From the NCBI RefSeq assembly GCF_002998925.1, contig NZ_CP027228.1, positions 1 to 64,000 of the forward strand: a DNA stretch of 64,000 bases, in the 5' to 3' direction. This document shows, piece after piece, positions 43,131 to 51,463 of this stretch. The notes beneath the pieces were generated by a model, which saw only the letters and a program-made list of their open reading frames with translations, ran no database searches and was not told where the DNA came from. Each line of letters opens with the position of its first letter. The first letter of the stretch is position 1. The DNA is from Mogibacterium diversum (GTDB lineage Bacteria; Bacillota; Clostridia; Peptostreptococcales; Anaerovoracaceae). Both the position numbers and the translations under genes were made by a program.

Positions 43131-43454
43131 ATGGGAAATAGAGAAATTAAAGTTAAAGTTAAGATGCCAGTACTCCCCGAGAGATTCGGTGGATACACAG
43201 TTACAGCAACTAGATTTGACGACATGTTTTTAAAGCTCTTCGACAAAGAGCCTTACGGAATCAACTCTGAGATAAATCTCGTCACAGGAGATGCGAGAAC
43301 TAGTGTCGAGGTAGTAAGCGTAGATAGAGGAGAACGCTCGATGAGCGTAAGCCTTAAGGTGGGGTATCCAGAGGCATTCGGCCAGGGAGAAGTTCTGACG
43401 AGACTTGCTGATGCAGTTGCTCCATATAAGTGCGGAATCGAGAAAATAGCATAG
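43131..43454 (+). CDS. Hypothetical protein, 107 residues
   Basis: No family is recognised. The protein is soluble with mixed alpha/beta character (REIKVKVKMPVLPERFGGYT; RSMSVSLKVGYPEAFGQGE). Either ATG 43131 or GTG 43122 (after AAGGAA) could start it. It ends the accessory run and lies before the asnS promoter. An Imm-like or adaptor role is possible but unsupported. Confidence 0.5.
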   Translation: MGNREIKVKVKMPVLPERFGGYTVTATRFDDMFLKLFDKEPYGINSEINLVTGDARTSVEVVSVDRGERSMSVSLKVGYPEAFGQGEVLTRLADAVAPYKCGIEKIA

Positions 43455-43480
43455 ACACTCGATAAACCACATGTAAACAT

Positions 43481-43489
43481 GATATAATT
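43481..43489 (+). promoter_or_regulatory. Extended -10 promoter of asnS
   Basis: TGATATAAT (TG-N-TATAAT) lies 53 bp before the asnS start. The -35 is weak, as is usual with an extended -10. No T-box features are seen. Confidence 0.6.
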
Positions 43490-43541
43490 AATAGACTCGT
43501 GCATTTACGAGAGAAAAATGGAAATTAGGAAGGATATACTA

Positions 43542-44936
43542 ATGAAAGATATTGAGATCAGAGAACTCTTCCGTAACAGAGAAGAGTATGCAGGTAAAGA
43601 GATTGTTGTCAGAGGCTGGGTGAGAGGTAATCGTGCATCCAATCAGTTTGGTTTCATCTCACTCAATGATGGTACCTTCTTCACTCCGCTTCAGGTTGTG
43701 TACGAGGCTTCGAAGATTGATAACTACGAAGAGATTTCAAAGGTGCACCTCGCAGCAGGTGTAATGGTTAAGGGTGTACTTGAGCTTACACCTGGCGCGC
43801 AGCAGCCATTTGAACTAAAGGCGACAGAGGTTACTGTTGAGGCCGATTCGCTATCGGATTATCCGCTGCAGAAGAAGCGCCATACCATGGAGTACCTTAG
43901 AGAAATCGCACATCTTCGTCCTAGAAGCAACACTTTCTCTGCTGTATTTAGAGTTCGCAGCATCGTTGCTTATGCGATTCATAAGTTCTTCCAAGAGCGT
44001 GATTACGTATATGTGCATGCTCCAATCATCACAGGAAGTGACGCAGAGGGTGCTGGCGAGATGTTCAGAGTTACGACACTGGACCTAAGCAACCCGCCTA
44101 CTAACGAAGACGGCTCTATCGACTATTCGCAGGATTTCTTTGGCAAAGAGACTAACCTCACAGTTTCGGGACAGCTCGAGGGTGAAGCGATGGCGCTTGC
44201 GTTTAGAAACATCTATACATTTGGACCTACGTTCCGTGCTGAGAACTCCAACACAGCTAGACACGCATCTGAGTTCTGGATGATCGAGCCAGAAATCGCG
44301 TTTGCAGACCTTGCTGATGATATGGATGTTGCTGAAGACATGGTCAAGTACATCATCAGCTACACGCTTGAACATGCACCTGAGGAGATGGAATTCTTCA
44401 ATAAATTCGTGGACAAGGGATTACTTGATAGACTTCACCACATAGTTAACTCAGATTTCGAGAGAGTTACATATACAGAAGCTGTTGAGATTCTTAAGAA
44501 AGCTGATAAGGACTTCCAGTTCCCAGTTGAATGGGGAATTGACCTACAGACTGAGCACGAAAGATATCTCACTGAGGAAGTATTCAAGAAGCCTATCTTC
44601 GTAATCGATTATCCGAAGGAAATCAAGGCATTCTATATGAGACTCAACGACGACGGCAAGACTGTTGCGGCATGCGACCTTCTTGTACCAGGAGTTGGTG
44701 AAATCATCGGCGGAAGTCAGAGAGAAGAGAGACTCGATATCCTCGAAGCTAGAATGGATGAGATCGGCATGAACAGAGAGCTTTATGACTGGTACGTTGA
44801 TCTTCGTAGATATGGCGGCGTAAAGCATGCTGGCTACGGACTAGGTTTCGAGAGAATGATTATGTACCTAACAGGAATGAGTAACATCCGTGACGTTGTT
44901 CCATTCCCAAGAACACCTAAGAACGCTGAATTCTAA
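43542..44936 (+). CDS. asnS: Asparaginyl-tRNA synthetase
   Basis: AsnRS charges tRNA-Asn. The 464-residue class IIb enzyme has an OB-fold N-terminus ([20 protein letters not shown]), motif 2 ([21 protein letters not shown]) and motif 3 ([15 protein letters not shown]). The asparagine-specific form is supported by this motif-2 sequence; AspRS differs. Length is normal. ATG 43542 follows AGGAAGG; an in-frame ATG eight codons earlier is less well placed. Expression looks high from codon use. A terminator follows. Confidence 0.95.
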   Translation: MKDIEIRELFRNREEYAGKEIVVRGWVRGNRASNQFGFISLNDGTFFTPLQVVYEASKIDNYEEISKVHLAAGVMVKGVLELTPGAQQPFELKATEVTVEADSLSDYPLQKKRHTMEYLREIAHLRPRSNTFSAVFRVRSIVAYAIHKFFQERDYVYVHAPIITGSDAEGAGEMFRVTTLDLSNPPTNEDGSIDYSQDFFGKETNLTVSGQLEGEAMALAFRNIYTFGPTFRAENSNTARHASEFWMIEPEIAFADLADDMDVAEDMVKYIISYTLEHAPEEMEFFNKFVDKGLLDRLHHIVNSDFERVTYTEAVEILKKADKDFQFPVEWGIDLQTEHERYLTEEVFKKPIFVIDYPKEIKAFYMRLNDDGKTVAACDLLVPGVGEIIGGSQREERLDILEARMDEIGMNRELYDWYVDLRRYGGVKHAGYGLGFERMIMYLTGMSNIRDVVPFPRTPKNAEF

Positions 44937-44972
44937 AGCGTTTGAGAGGCAATATACATATACAAATAATTT

Positions 44973-45022
44973 AGCGGCTATCACTAGGCTCTTCAAGAGG
45001 AGAAGGTGGTTGCCGCTTTTTA
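44973..45022 (+). terminator. Terminator after asnS
   Basis: AGCGGC-t-ATCAC pairs with GTGGT-t-GCCGCT across a 22-nt loop with extra pairing, followed by TTTTATT. Confidence 0.8.
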
Positions 45023-45042
45023 TTGTCAATTAAAATATTGTA

Positions 45043-45070
45043 TTGAACAAGATACAAGCTATGTTATACT
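45043..45070 (+). promoter_or_regulatory. Promoter of the EF-G-like gene
   Basis: TTGAAC (45043-45048) and TATACT (45065-45070) are 16 bp apart, about 65 bp before the start codon. Confidence 0.6.
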
Positions 45071-45136
45071 TGTGACAAGAGCTTAAATAATTTTATCAGC
45101 TCAAAAAAATAATAAAATCAATGGGAGGATCTAAGG

Positions 45137-47080
45137 ATGAAAGGTTATTCTACAGATAAGATTAGAAACGTCATACTTTTAGGACATGGCGGCTGCGGTA
45201 AAACGACTTTTCTTGAAGCGGCTCTACTTGCCACTGGCGCAATCACCAGAATGGGTAAAGTAGAGGATGGCAACACCACATCGGATTACGACAAGATGGA
45301 AATTGAGAAGAAGCATTCTATCAATACCACTCTAGTTCCGGTAGAGTACCAGGGATATAAATATAATTTCCTTGATACCCCAGGATTATTCGACTTCAAG
45401 GGAGAAATTCGTTCAGCGCTCAGCACAGCTGCATCATCGATTATCATGGTGGATGCATCTGCTGGAGTACAGGTAGGAACTGAGAAGGCGTGGGAGGAAT
45501 GCAGTAAGCATAAGAATCCAAAATTTATAGTCCTCACCAAGATAGATAAAGAAAACGTAGATGTAGACAAGGTTGTAGCGCAGCTTCGTGAGAAGTTCGG
45601 AAACTCTGTTGTTACCGATGATGACAAGGACGCTCTGAACGAGGCAGTGGCTGGCACAGATGAAGCTCTAATGGAGAAGTTCTTCAACGAAGAGCCATTT
45701 ACAGATGAAGAATTTTATAACGGACTTATGACTGGAATTGCAACAGGCGACGTAGTACCTATCATCAAGATGTCCTCGAAGACAGGTGAGGGAGTAGACG
45801 AAGTTCTGCGTTCTATCAGCAAGTATGTTCCTACACCTAATATGCACCCTGCATATCCAGCAAAGAACATCAAAGGTGAGGATGTTGAGATTACAACGGA
45901 TCCTGCAGAGAAGCCGGTTCTATGGGTTTTCAAGACAATCGCTGACCCATTCCTAGGTAGAATTTCCTACGCAAAGGTTATAACAGGAACTGTCAAGGTA
46001 GGTCAGGAACTGTACAACTCTCGTACACAGAAGATGGAGAAGCTCGGATCTATGTTCTTCGTAAGAGGTAAGCAGCAGGTTCCAGCAACTGAGGTTGTGG
46101 CTGGCGATATCTTTGCACTTGCCAAGCTAGCAGGAACAAAGACTGGCGATACACTATCTCTCAAGAGCGAAGGAATCCAGTTTGAGCCGATCGACTTCCC
46201 TAAGCCAAACTACTTCATCGCAGTTCAGGCTAAGGATAAGAACGACGAAGAGAAGATGGCGCAGGCTCTATTCAAGCTTATGGAAGAAGATCCTTCATTT
46301 GCATTAGTTCGAAATGTTGAGACACATCAGTCACTTCTCGGCGGACAGGGAGACCTCCAGATAGGAATAATCAAGGAAAAGCTCAAGAAGAACTACGGAA
46401 TCGACGTAGTGACTGTTCCTCAGAAGATTGCTTACAGAGAGACAATCAAGGGCACTTCAGACGTTCAGGGTAAGCATAAGAAGCAGTCTGGTGGTGCTGG
46501 ACAATATGGGGACGTGCATATCAGATTCTCTCCAGCTAAGGAAAACTTCGAGTTCTCCGAAGAGCTATTTGGTGGAGCAATCCCTAAGAGCTATGTTCCT
46601 GCAGTTGAGAAGGGACTCCTCGAGTCGATGGAAAAAGGCCCTCTCGCCGGCTGCAAGGTAGTTAACATCAAGGCGGTTCTATATGATGGTTCATACCATG
46701 ATGTAGACTCTAACGAGATGGCGTTCAAGATTGCTGCATCACTAGCTTTCAAGAAGGGTATTGTTGAGGCTAAGCCTTGCCTACTCGAACCAATCATGAA
46801 GCTCGACATAGTAGTTCCTGAGAAGTATACAGGTGACGTAATGGGCGATATGAACAAGAGAAGAGGACGTATCCTCGGTATGGATCCAGCGGATGAAGGC
46901 ACAACTTGCCTGCATGCTGAAGCGCCAGAGGCTGAGCTCTTCGATTATGCAATCGTGCTAAGAGCTATGACTCAGGCTAGAGGTAGCTTTGAGATGGAGT
47001 TCTCCAAGTATGAGGAAGTGCCTGCTAACCTAGCGCAGAAGATCGTTGAGGCGCACAAGCAGGAGACAGAAGGCAAATAA
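45137..47080 (+). CDS. EF-G-like translation GTPase (EF-G2 type)
   Basis: The 647-residue translational GTPase has G1 GHGGCGKTT (16-24), G3 DTPGLFDF and G4 TKID. EF-G domains II to V follow (PVLWVFKTIADPFLGRISYAK; GPLAGCKVVNIKAVLYDGSYH; RRGRILGM). It is about 45 residues shorter than canonical EF-G and the effector regions are diverged, as in the FusA2/EF-G2 group found as a second copy in many bacteria. Its role beside the main EF-G is not settled (translocation variant or ribosome-recycling/stress). GGGAGGA precedes the ATG. It is a single gene. Confidence 0.88.
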   Translation: MKGYSTDKIRNVILLGHGGCGKTTFLEAALLATGAITRMGKVEDGNTTSDYDKMEIEKKHSINTTLVPVEYQGYKYNFLDTPGLFDFKGEIRSALSTAASSIIMVDASAGVQVGTEKAWEECSKHKNPKFIVLTKIDKENVDVDKVVAQLREKFGNSVVTDDDKDALNEAVAGTDEALMEKFFNEEPFTDEEFYNGLMTGIATGDVVPIIKMSSKTGEGVDEVLRSISKYVPTPNMHPAYPAKNIKGEDVEITTDPAEKPVLWVFKTIADPFLGRISYAKVITGTVKVGQELYNSRTQKMEKLGSMFFVRGKQQVPATEVVAGDIFALAKLAGTKTGDTLSLKSEGIQFEPIDFPKPNYFIAVQAKDKNDEEKMAQALFKLMEEDPSFALVRNVETHQSLLGGQGDLQIGIIKEKLKKNYGIDVVTVPQKIAYRETIKGTSDVQGKHKKQSGGAGQYGDVHIRFSPAKENFEFSEELFGGAIPKSYVPAVEKGLLESMEKGPLAGCKVVNIKAVLYDGSYHDVDSNEMAFKIAASLAFKKGIVEAKPCLLEPIMKLDIVVPEKYTGDVMGDMNKRRGRILGMDPADEGTTCLHAEAPEAELFDYAIVLRAMTQARGSFEMEFSKYEEVPANLAQKIVEAHKQETEGK

Positions 47081-47101
47081 CGCTTATAGCGATATACGTA
47101 T

Positions 47102-47134
47102 AAAGACCAGCCAGAGGGCTGGTCTTTGTCTTTT
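47102..47134 (+). terminator. Terminator after the EF-G-like gene
   Basis: AAAGACCAGCC (47102-47112) pairs perfectly with GGCTGGTCTTT (47117-47127) around AGAG, then GTCTTTT. Confidence 0.9.
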
Positions 47135-47216
47135 CCAGATAGTATTACATTAACTTTTACTGCAAGATAGCAATTTTTCTGATAATATAAGCGTATTGAA
47201 TTAGAGAGGGGAACTC

Positions 47217-48449
47217 ATGAAATTTAGAGACAAATTAGACAGGAAATACCTCAAGATTGTGGCTTATGTAGTTCTGGCAGTGGGACTGTCTTATGCTTTG
47301 ATTTTATTTATGGGACAGTATCAGAGCATTAGCAAGAGCGCACTTGGGATTGTAAGTTGGCTTGCTGATATTCTTAAACCAGCGGTAATCGGTGCGATTT
47401 TGGCGTATATCTTAAATCCGCTAGTTGGCCTAACAGAGAGGCTAATAACGCGTAATGCAAAATCACTAAGTCAAAACCCAGTTCAGAAGAAGCGCAGACA
47501 TACAGTAGCAGTTTTGATAACCTTGCTATTTATAGTGGCGATTTTGCTGGCTTCTCTCACGGCGATTATATATGCAGTAACGAAGCAGGTGCAGACTATA
47601 AATGCTGACAGCATCAATGCACTGGTCAACAGTATAGTGGACCAGGCAAAATCATTTGAACACAGCTTTAAAGAGTGGCTTTCGAAGTATAATTTCAGTA
47701 AGAATTATGATCTCAACTTCGAGAAGAATCTCATCAACTGGGTTTCACATAAGCTAAATAGCGCAAGTGGTCTACCGACGTTGCTTTCAAATATCACAGC
47801 TGGTGCGAGCACTTTGCTGTTCTCGGTTATGTTCGCGGTATACTTCTTGTTTGACGCAGAGAACCTAAGAAAGTACTGGGGCAGAATGCTTAGGACCATT
47901 TGGTCGCAGCGTGCAAATGACAAGCTTACATATGTATATGGCGATGTTAACAAGGTGTTCAGTGGATACTTCCGCGGTGCAGCGATGGATGGTTTCACAG
48001 TAGCACTTCTCATCAGCATTGGACTGACTGTAGTTGGCATGCCTTACGGCGTGATGATTGGTGTAATGGCTGGTATTGCTAATCTGATTCCTTACATGGG
48101 ACCGATAGTAGGATACGGACTTACTATCGTGTCGGGCGTGATTTCTGGTGAGATTAAGACGATGATTATATCTATCGTGATTATCTCGGTGGTGCAGGTT
48201 CTGGACGGTGCGGTTATCAATCCAAAGCTATTATCGCATAGCATTGAAATACACCCGTTGCTAGTTTTGGTGGCTATCATCGCAGGAGAGAAGGTGGGCG
48301 GATTTGCAGGTATGATTGTTGCCGTGCCGTTTGCTGCTCTGCTCAAGATATGGTTTGAACGCCTCGTTGAGAGAAGGGCGAAATCTAGAACATGTGAAGA
48401 GGATGCCGCTACAGCAGAGATCGTGGATAGAGAAGGCTTGGAAGAGTAA
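47217..48449 (+). CDS. AI-2E family transporter
   Basis: The 410-residue protein has about eight helices and the family's central signatures (LFSVMFAVYFLFDAENL; GMPYGVMIGVMAGIANLIPYMGPIVG; VQVLDGAVINPKLL). One member, TqsA, exports autoinducer-2, but most are of unknown substrate or are Na+/H+ antiporters. A luxS gene is in this window but 39 kb away, so AI-2 export is not supported by context. GAGAGGGGA precedes the ATG. It is followed after 23 bp by a macro-domain gene. Confidence 0.88.
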   Translation: MKFRDKLDRKYLKIVAYVVLAVGLSYALILFMGQYQSISKSALGIVSWLADILKPAVIGAILAYILNPLVGLTERLITRNAKSLSQNPVQKKRRHTVAVLITLLFIVAILLASLTAIIYAVTKQVQTINADSINALVNSIVDQAKSFEHSFKEWLSKYNFSKNYDLNFEKNLINWVSHKLNSASGLPTLLSNITAGASTLLFSVMFAVYFLFDAENLRKYWGRMLRTIWSQRANDKLTYVYGDVNKVFSGYFRGAAMDGFTVALLISIGLTVVGMPYGVMIGVMAGIANLIPYMGPIVGYGLTIVSGVISGEIKTMIISIVIISVVQVLDGAVINPKLLSHSIEIHPLLVLVAIIAGEKVGGFAGMIVAVPFAALLKIWFERLVERRAKSRTCEEDAATAEIVDREGLEE

Positions 48450-48472
48450 CATGGTTTAATAGGAAGTCAATT

Positions 48473-49537
48473 ATGCCTTTTGAAATAGTAAGAAATAATC
48501 TTGTAAATATGGAAGTGGATGCGGTGGTAAATACTGCAAATCCCAATCCTGTGATTGATTCTGGTGTAGATAGTGAGGTGCATGCGAAGGCTGGTGCTGA
48601 ACTACTTGCTGCGAGGAAGAAAATCGGCTACATTGATTTTGGAGCTGCAGCCATAACTTCAGGATATGGGCTAGATGCCAAGTACGTTATACATACGGTA
48701 GGACCAATTTGGCGTGGCGGCAGCTATGATGAGGAGCAAATTCTGGCATCGTGTTACAGGAGTTCACTAGCTCTAGCCAAAAATCACCAGTGTGAATCCG
48801 TCGCATTTCCTTTGATTGCCACTGGTAACTACAAGTTCCCGAAATCACTCGCTCTACAAATAGCCGTTCGAGAAATCAGTAGCTTTCTCATAGAAAACGA
48901 AATGCAGATTTATCTAGTCGTGTTTGACAAAGATGCTTTCGAGCTTTCTGAGAAGCTTTTCAAATCCGTAAGCAGCTACATTGATGAAAACTATATTCGA
49001 AGTACGATGCTAGAAGAATATGGTAATGATAGCTTGCATGATTCAAGTCTTAAAACTAGATGGGATAGCGATAGGACCACAAGTGGTGCGCAAAATGAAG
49101 AAGACTACAAACTTCTGATAGAAGAGTGCGTTGAGCTTAGCATCTGCGCCGCGCCTACGGTTGAAGCTGAAGAACTGAGTGAGATGCTAGAGAACCTCGA
49201 TGCGGGGTTTTCCGAAACTCTTCTTAAGCTCATTGATCGTACTGGGAGGAAAGACTCTGAGATATACAAGAAAGCAAATATCGACAGAAAGCTGTTCTCG
49301 AAAATAAGGAATAACCTGGATTATAAGCCATCCAAATCTACTGCGCTGGCATTTGCATTTGCTCTTGAGCTCGATATAGAAGAGACACAAGACTTTATCG
49401 GAAGGGCGGGATTTGCACTCTCGCCTAGTAGCAAGTTTGATGTTATTGTGGAGTTCTTTCTTATAAATGAAAACTACAATATCTACGAACTTAACGAGGT
49501 CCTGTTTGCGTTTGACCAACCGTTAATCGGTGCTTAA
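48473..49537 (+). CDS. Macro-domain protein with C-terminal helical/HTH-like domain
   Basis: The N-terminal macro domain (1-165) contains VDAVVNTANPNPV, DSGVDSEVHAKAG, YVIHTVGPIW and the ATGNYKFPKS loop, so it should bind ADP-ribose or a derivative. The glycine loop is DSGVD rather than GGGVD. A linker of about 60 residues leads to a C-terminal domain (KKANIDRKLFSKIRNNLDYKPSKSTALAFAFAL) that looks like an XRE-type HTH. The ribosome-binding site (AATAGGAAG) is fair. It is followed after 78 bp by a VWA-domain gene. The pair suggests ADP-ribose-linked signalling; this is inference. Confidence 0.8.
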   Translation: MPFEIVRNNLVNMEVDAVVNTANPNPVIDSGVDSEVHAKAGAELLAARKKIGYIDFGAAAITSGYGLDAKYVIHTVGPIWRGGSYDEEQILASCYRSSLALAKNHQCESVAFPLIATGNYKFPKSLALQIAVREISSFLIENEMQIYLVVFDKDAFELSEKLFKSVSSYIDENYIRSTMLEEYGNDSLHDSSLKTRWDSDRTTSGAQNEEDYKLLIEECVELSICAAPTVEAEELSEMLENLDAGFSETLLKLIDRTGRKDSEIYKKANIDRKLFSKIRNNLDYKPSKSTALAFAFALELDIEETQDFIGRAGFALSPSSKFDVIVEFFLINENYNIYELNEVLFAFDQPLIGA

Positions 49538-49615
49538 ATGTCGCATGTGATGCGACCATTTCTACTCCTGTTTAGCCAATAATAGGGACATAACAACAAA
49601 CAGGAGGATTTAAAA

Positions 49616-50260
49616 ATGACTGAACTAGTATTTATTTTAGACCGAAGTGGCTCAATGTCTGGACTTGAAAAGGACACTATCGGAGGCTTTAACTCTATGC
49701 TCGAGAAACAGCGCAAGGAGCCGGGAGAAGCGATGGTATCCACAGTTCTCTTTGACAATGAAATCGAGGTTGTCCATGATCGCATAGGGATTAAAGAGGT
49801 ACCAAAGCTAACAGAAGAAGAGTATTTTGTGCGTGGATGCACAGCGCTTCTAGATGCTGTTGGTGGAGCAATTCATCACATTGGCAATATTCACAAGTAT
49901 GCTCGCCGTGATGATGTCCCAGAGAAGACCCTATTTATCATCACTACTGATGGACTTGAGAATGCCAGCCGCTATTACACTTATGATAAAGTTAGAAGCA
50001 TGATAGAGCGTCAGAAAGGCTGTTATGGATGGGAATTTATATTCCTTGGTGCTAATATCGACGCAGCAGAAGAAGCGAGAAGATTTGGGATAGATGAATC
50101 CATGGCTGCTAACTATCGCTGTGATGAAGTTGGAACTGCTTTAAACTATGAGGTCATCAGCGATGTAGTGACAAGTGTGAGGATGTGTGAAGAACCTCTG
50201 TCTGCAAGTTGGAAGATGAGAATAGATGAGGATTATGAGAGCAGGGATGCGAAGAAATAG
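49616..50260 (+). CDS. von Willebrand factor A domain protein
   Basis: The 214-residue soluble protein consists almost wholly of a VWA domain with a complete metal-ion-dependent adhesion site: D9-x-S11-x-S13 (DRSGSMS), T76 in RGCTALLDA and D112 in TTDGLENAS. It has no signal peptide, so it acts in the cytoplasm, unlike adhesins. VWA proteins of this TerY-like type act as scaffolds for other proteins. AACAGGAGG precedes the ATG. The upstream macro-domain gene is its likely partner. Confidence 0.85.
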   Translation: MTELVFILDRSGSMSGLEKDTIGGFNSMLEKQRKEPGEAMVSTVLFDNEIEVVHDRIGIKEVPKLTEEEYFVRGCTALLDAVGGAIHHIGNIHKYARRDDVPEKTLFIITTDGLENASRYYTYDKVRSMIERQKGCYGWEFIFLGANIDAAEEARRFGIDESMAANYRCDEVGTALNYEVISDVVTSVRMCEEPLSASWKMRIDEDYESRDAKK

Positions 50261-50355
50261 CTGAATCTATTAATAACTGCGATGCTGCGTTATGGAGATA
50301 TAAAATAGCAAAACAATGTTAAATACATGTGGTGAAACATTAGATGGTGGATGAA

Positions 50356-50802
50356 ATGCAGAAACAAAATGATTTTGAAACAGCATGCAAGAATCTGACT
50401 GAGGGAATTAGTATTTTCAAAGAGGAAATAGTATCAAAATGCGCAGAACTTCAAGATGCTGAATGGTTATTTGATAAAGGTACAACGAAGGTTTGCAAGG
50501 CTGATGAAAACGGCAAGAAGAAGCGGTGTAAGGTCGGAATATGTTATATATCAAAGATTGCGTTGACAAATGATGCTGCAATAGAGATATGGCGAATGTT
50601 TAAGGAACATTTTGACGATAGTAACTTAACTAACGTAGAAAGACTCACAGGGAATGAAGAAATGGGCAGATACGTGTTTTCTGCGAAGAATGAATTAGAT
50701 CAAGTTGAATGTGTAATTAACACACCAGGGGAATGGAATATTCCGTTAATAAGCATTACAGGCTATGTCGGGTCAAGGTATAGAATTTCGGATATTGACT
50801 AA
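50356..50802 (+). CDS. Hypothetical protein, about 148 residues
   Basis: No family is recognised. The protein is soluble, Lys/Glu-rich with three cysteines in the first half, and has a beta-rich end (GEWNIPLISITGYVGSRYRISD). The start could be ATG 50344 or ATG 50356; GGTGGA before the latter favours it slightly. The gene is more AT-rich than its neighbours and ends 15 bp before the phosphatase gene. It may be a lineage-specific insertion. Confidence 0.45.
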   Translation: MQKQNDFETACKNLTEGISIFKEEIVSKCAELQDAEWLFDKGTTKVCKADENGKKKRCKVGICYISKIALTNDAAIEIWRMFKEHFDDSNLTNVERLTGNEEMGRYVFSAKNELDQVECVINTPGEWNIPLISITGYVGSRYRISDID

Positions 50803-50816
50803 AAATTGGGGGATCT

Positions 50817-51266
50817 ATGATAAAAATTTTATTCATATGCCACGGCAACATCTGCCGCTCCACTATGGCAGAATCGGTAATGACGCACCTCGTGAAAGAA
50901 GCGGGGCTAAGCGATGAATTTGAAATAGACTCTGCTGCGACTAGCAGGGAGGAAATCGGAAATCCGCCGCACTACGGAACGGTGAAGAAACTCGGAGAAG
51001 TGGGTATACCCGTTGTACCGCACAGGTCAAGGCAAATGACAGAGACTGACTATGATAAGTTTGACTATTTGATAGCCATGGATGAGAATAATTTGCGCAA
51101 CATGAAGAGGTTTGTAGGCAGCGATGAAGAGGGTAAGGTCTCGCTTTTGCTCGAGCATGCTGGCAGAAGTGGTGATATTGCAGATCCTTGGTACACAGGG
51201 AATTTTGATTTGACGTATAATGATGTCATGGATGGATGCAAGGGCTTACTCAGGGAACTTAGATAA
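50817..51266 (+). CDS. Low-molecular-weight protein tyrosine phosphatase
   Basis: The 149-residue phosphatase has the P-loop CHGNICRS (nucleophile C8, R14) and the general acid D123 in ADPWYTG. Both are needed for catalysis. It removes phosphate from tyrosine (or arginine, as in YwlE, although the loop CHGNICRS with Ile favours the tyrosine type or is ambiguous). TGGGGGAT lies before the ATG. It follows an unknown gene and is followed by a 200-bp stretch without a convincing gene. Confidence 0.93.
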   Translation: MIKILFICHGNICRSTMAESVMTHLVKEAGLSDEFEIDSAATSREEIGNPPHYGTVKKLGEVGIPVVPHRSRQMTETDYDKFDYLIAMDENNLRNMKRFVGSDEEGKVSLLLEHAGRSGDIADPWYTGNFDLTYNDVMDGCKGLLRELR

Positions 51267-51306
51267 GATAGGAAGAAGGGCGTAGTAACGATGGGCCAAG
51301 CTTAAG

Positions 51307-51432
51307 ATGAAGCAGCGACTTGCTGAGGAAGCTCATGAGCGAGGTAAAGCAGAGATTGAACTCAAGTGGACAGGTGTAGTAGTGCAGATGAAATGTCTCA
51401 TTAGAAATAACGGTACTATTACGATCTCATGA
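51307..51432 (+). CDS. Possible 41-residue ORF in the gap before radA
   Basis: MKQRLAEEAHERGKAEIELK leads into a hydrophobic and polar stretch ending TITIS. There is no clear ribosome-binding site. It reads like a fragment of a larger protein, so it may be a decayed gene. The 200 bp gap (51267-51463) has no terminator I can see. Confidence 0.25.
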   Translation: MKQRLAEEAHERGKAEIELKWTGVVVQMKCLIRNNGTITIS

Positions 51433-51463
51433 CAATCCGATTTTAAAGGAGTATTTGAATTAG

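Noticed and set aside
47217..48449. AI-2 exporter partner of LuxS
   Set aside because: Most members of this family do not carry AI-2 and the gene is 39 kb from luxS with no shared regulation visible.
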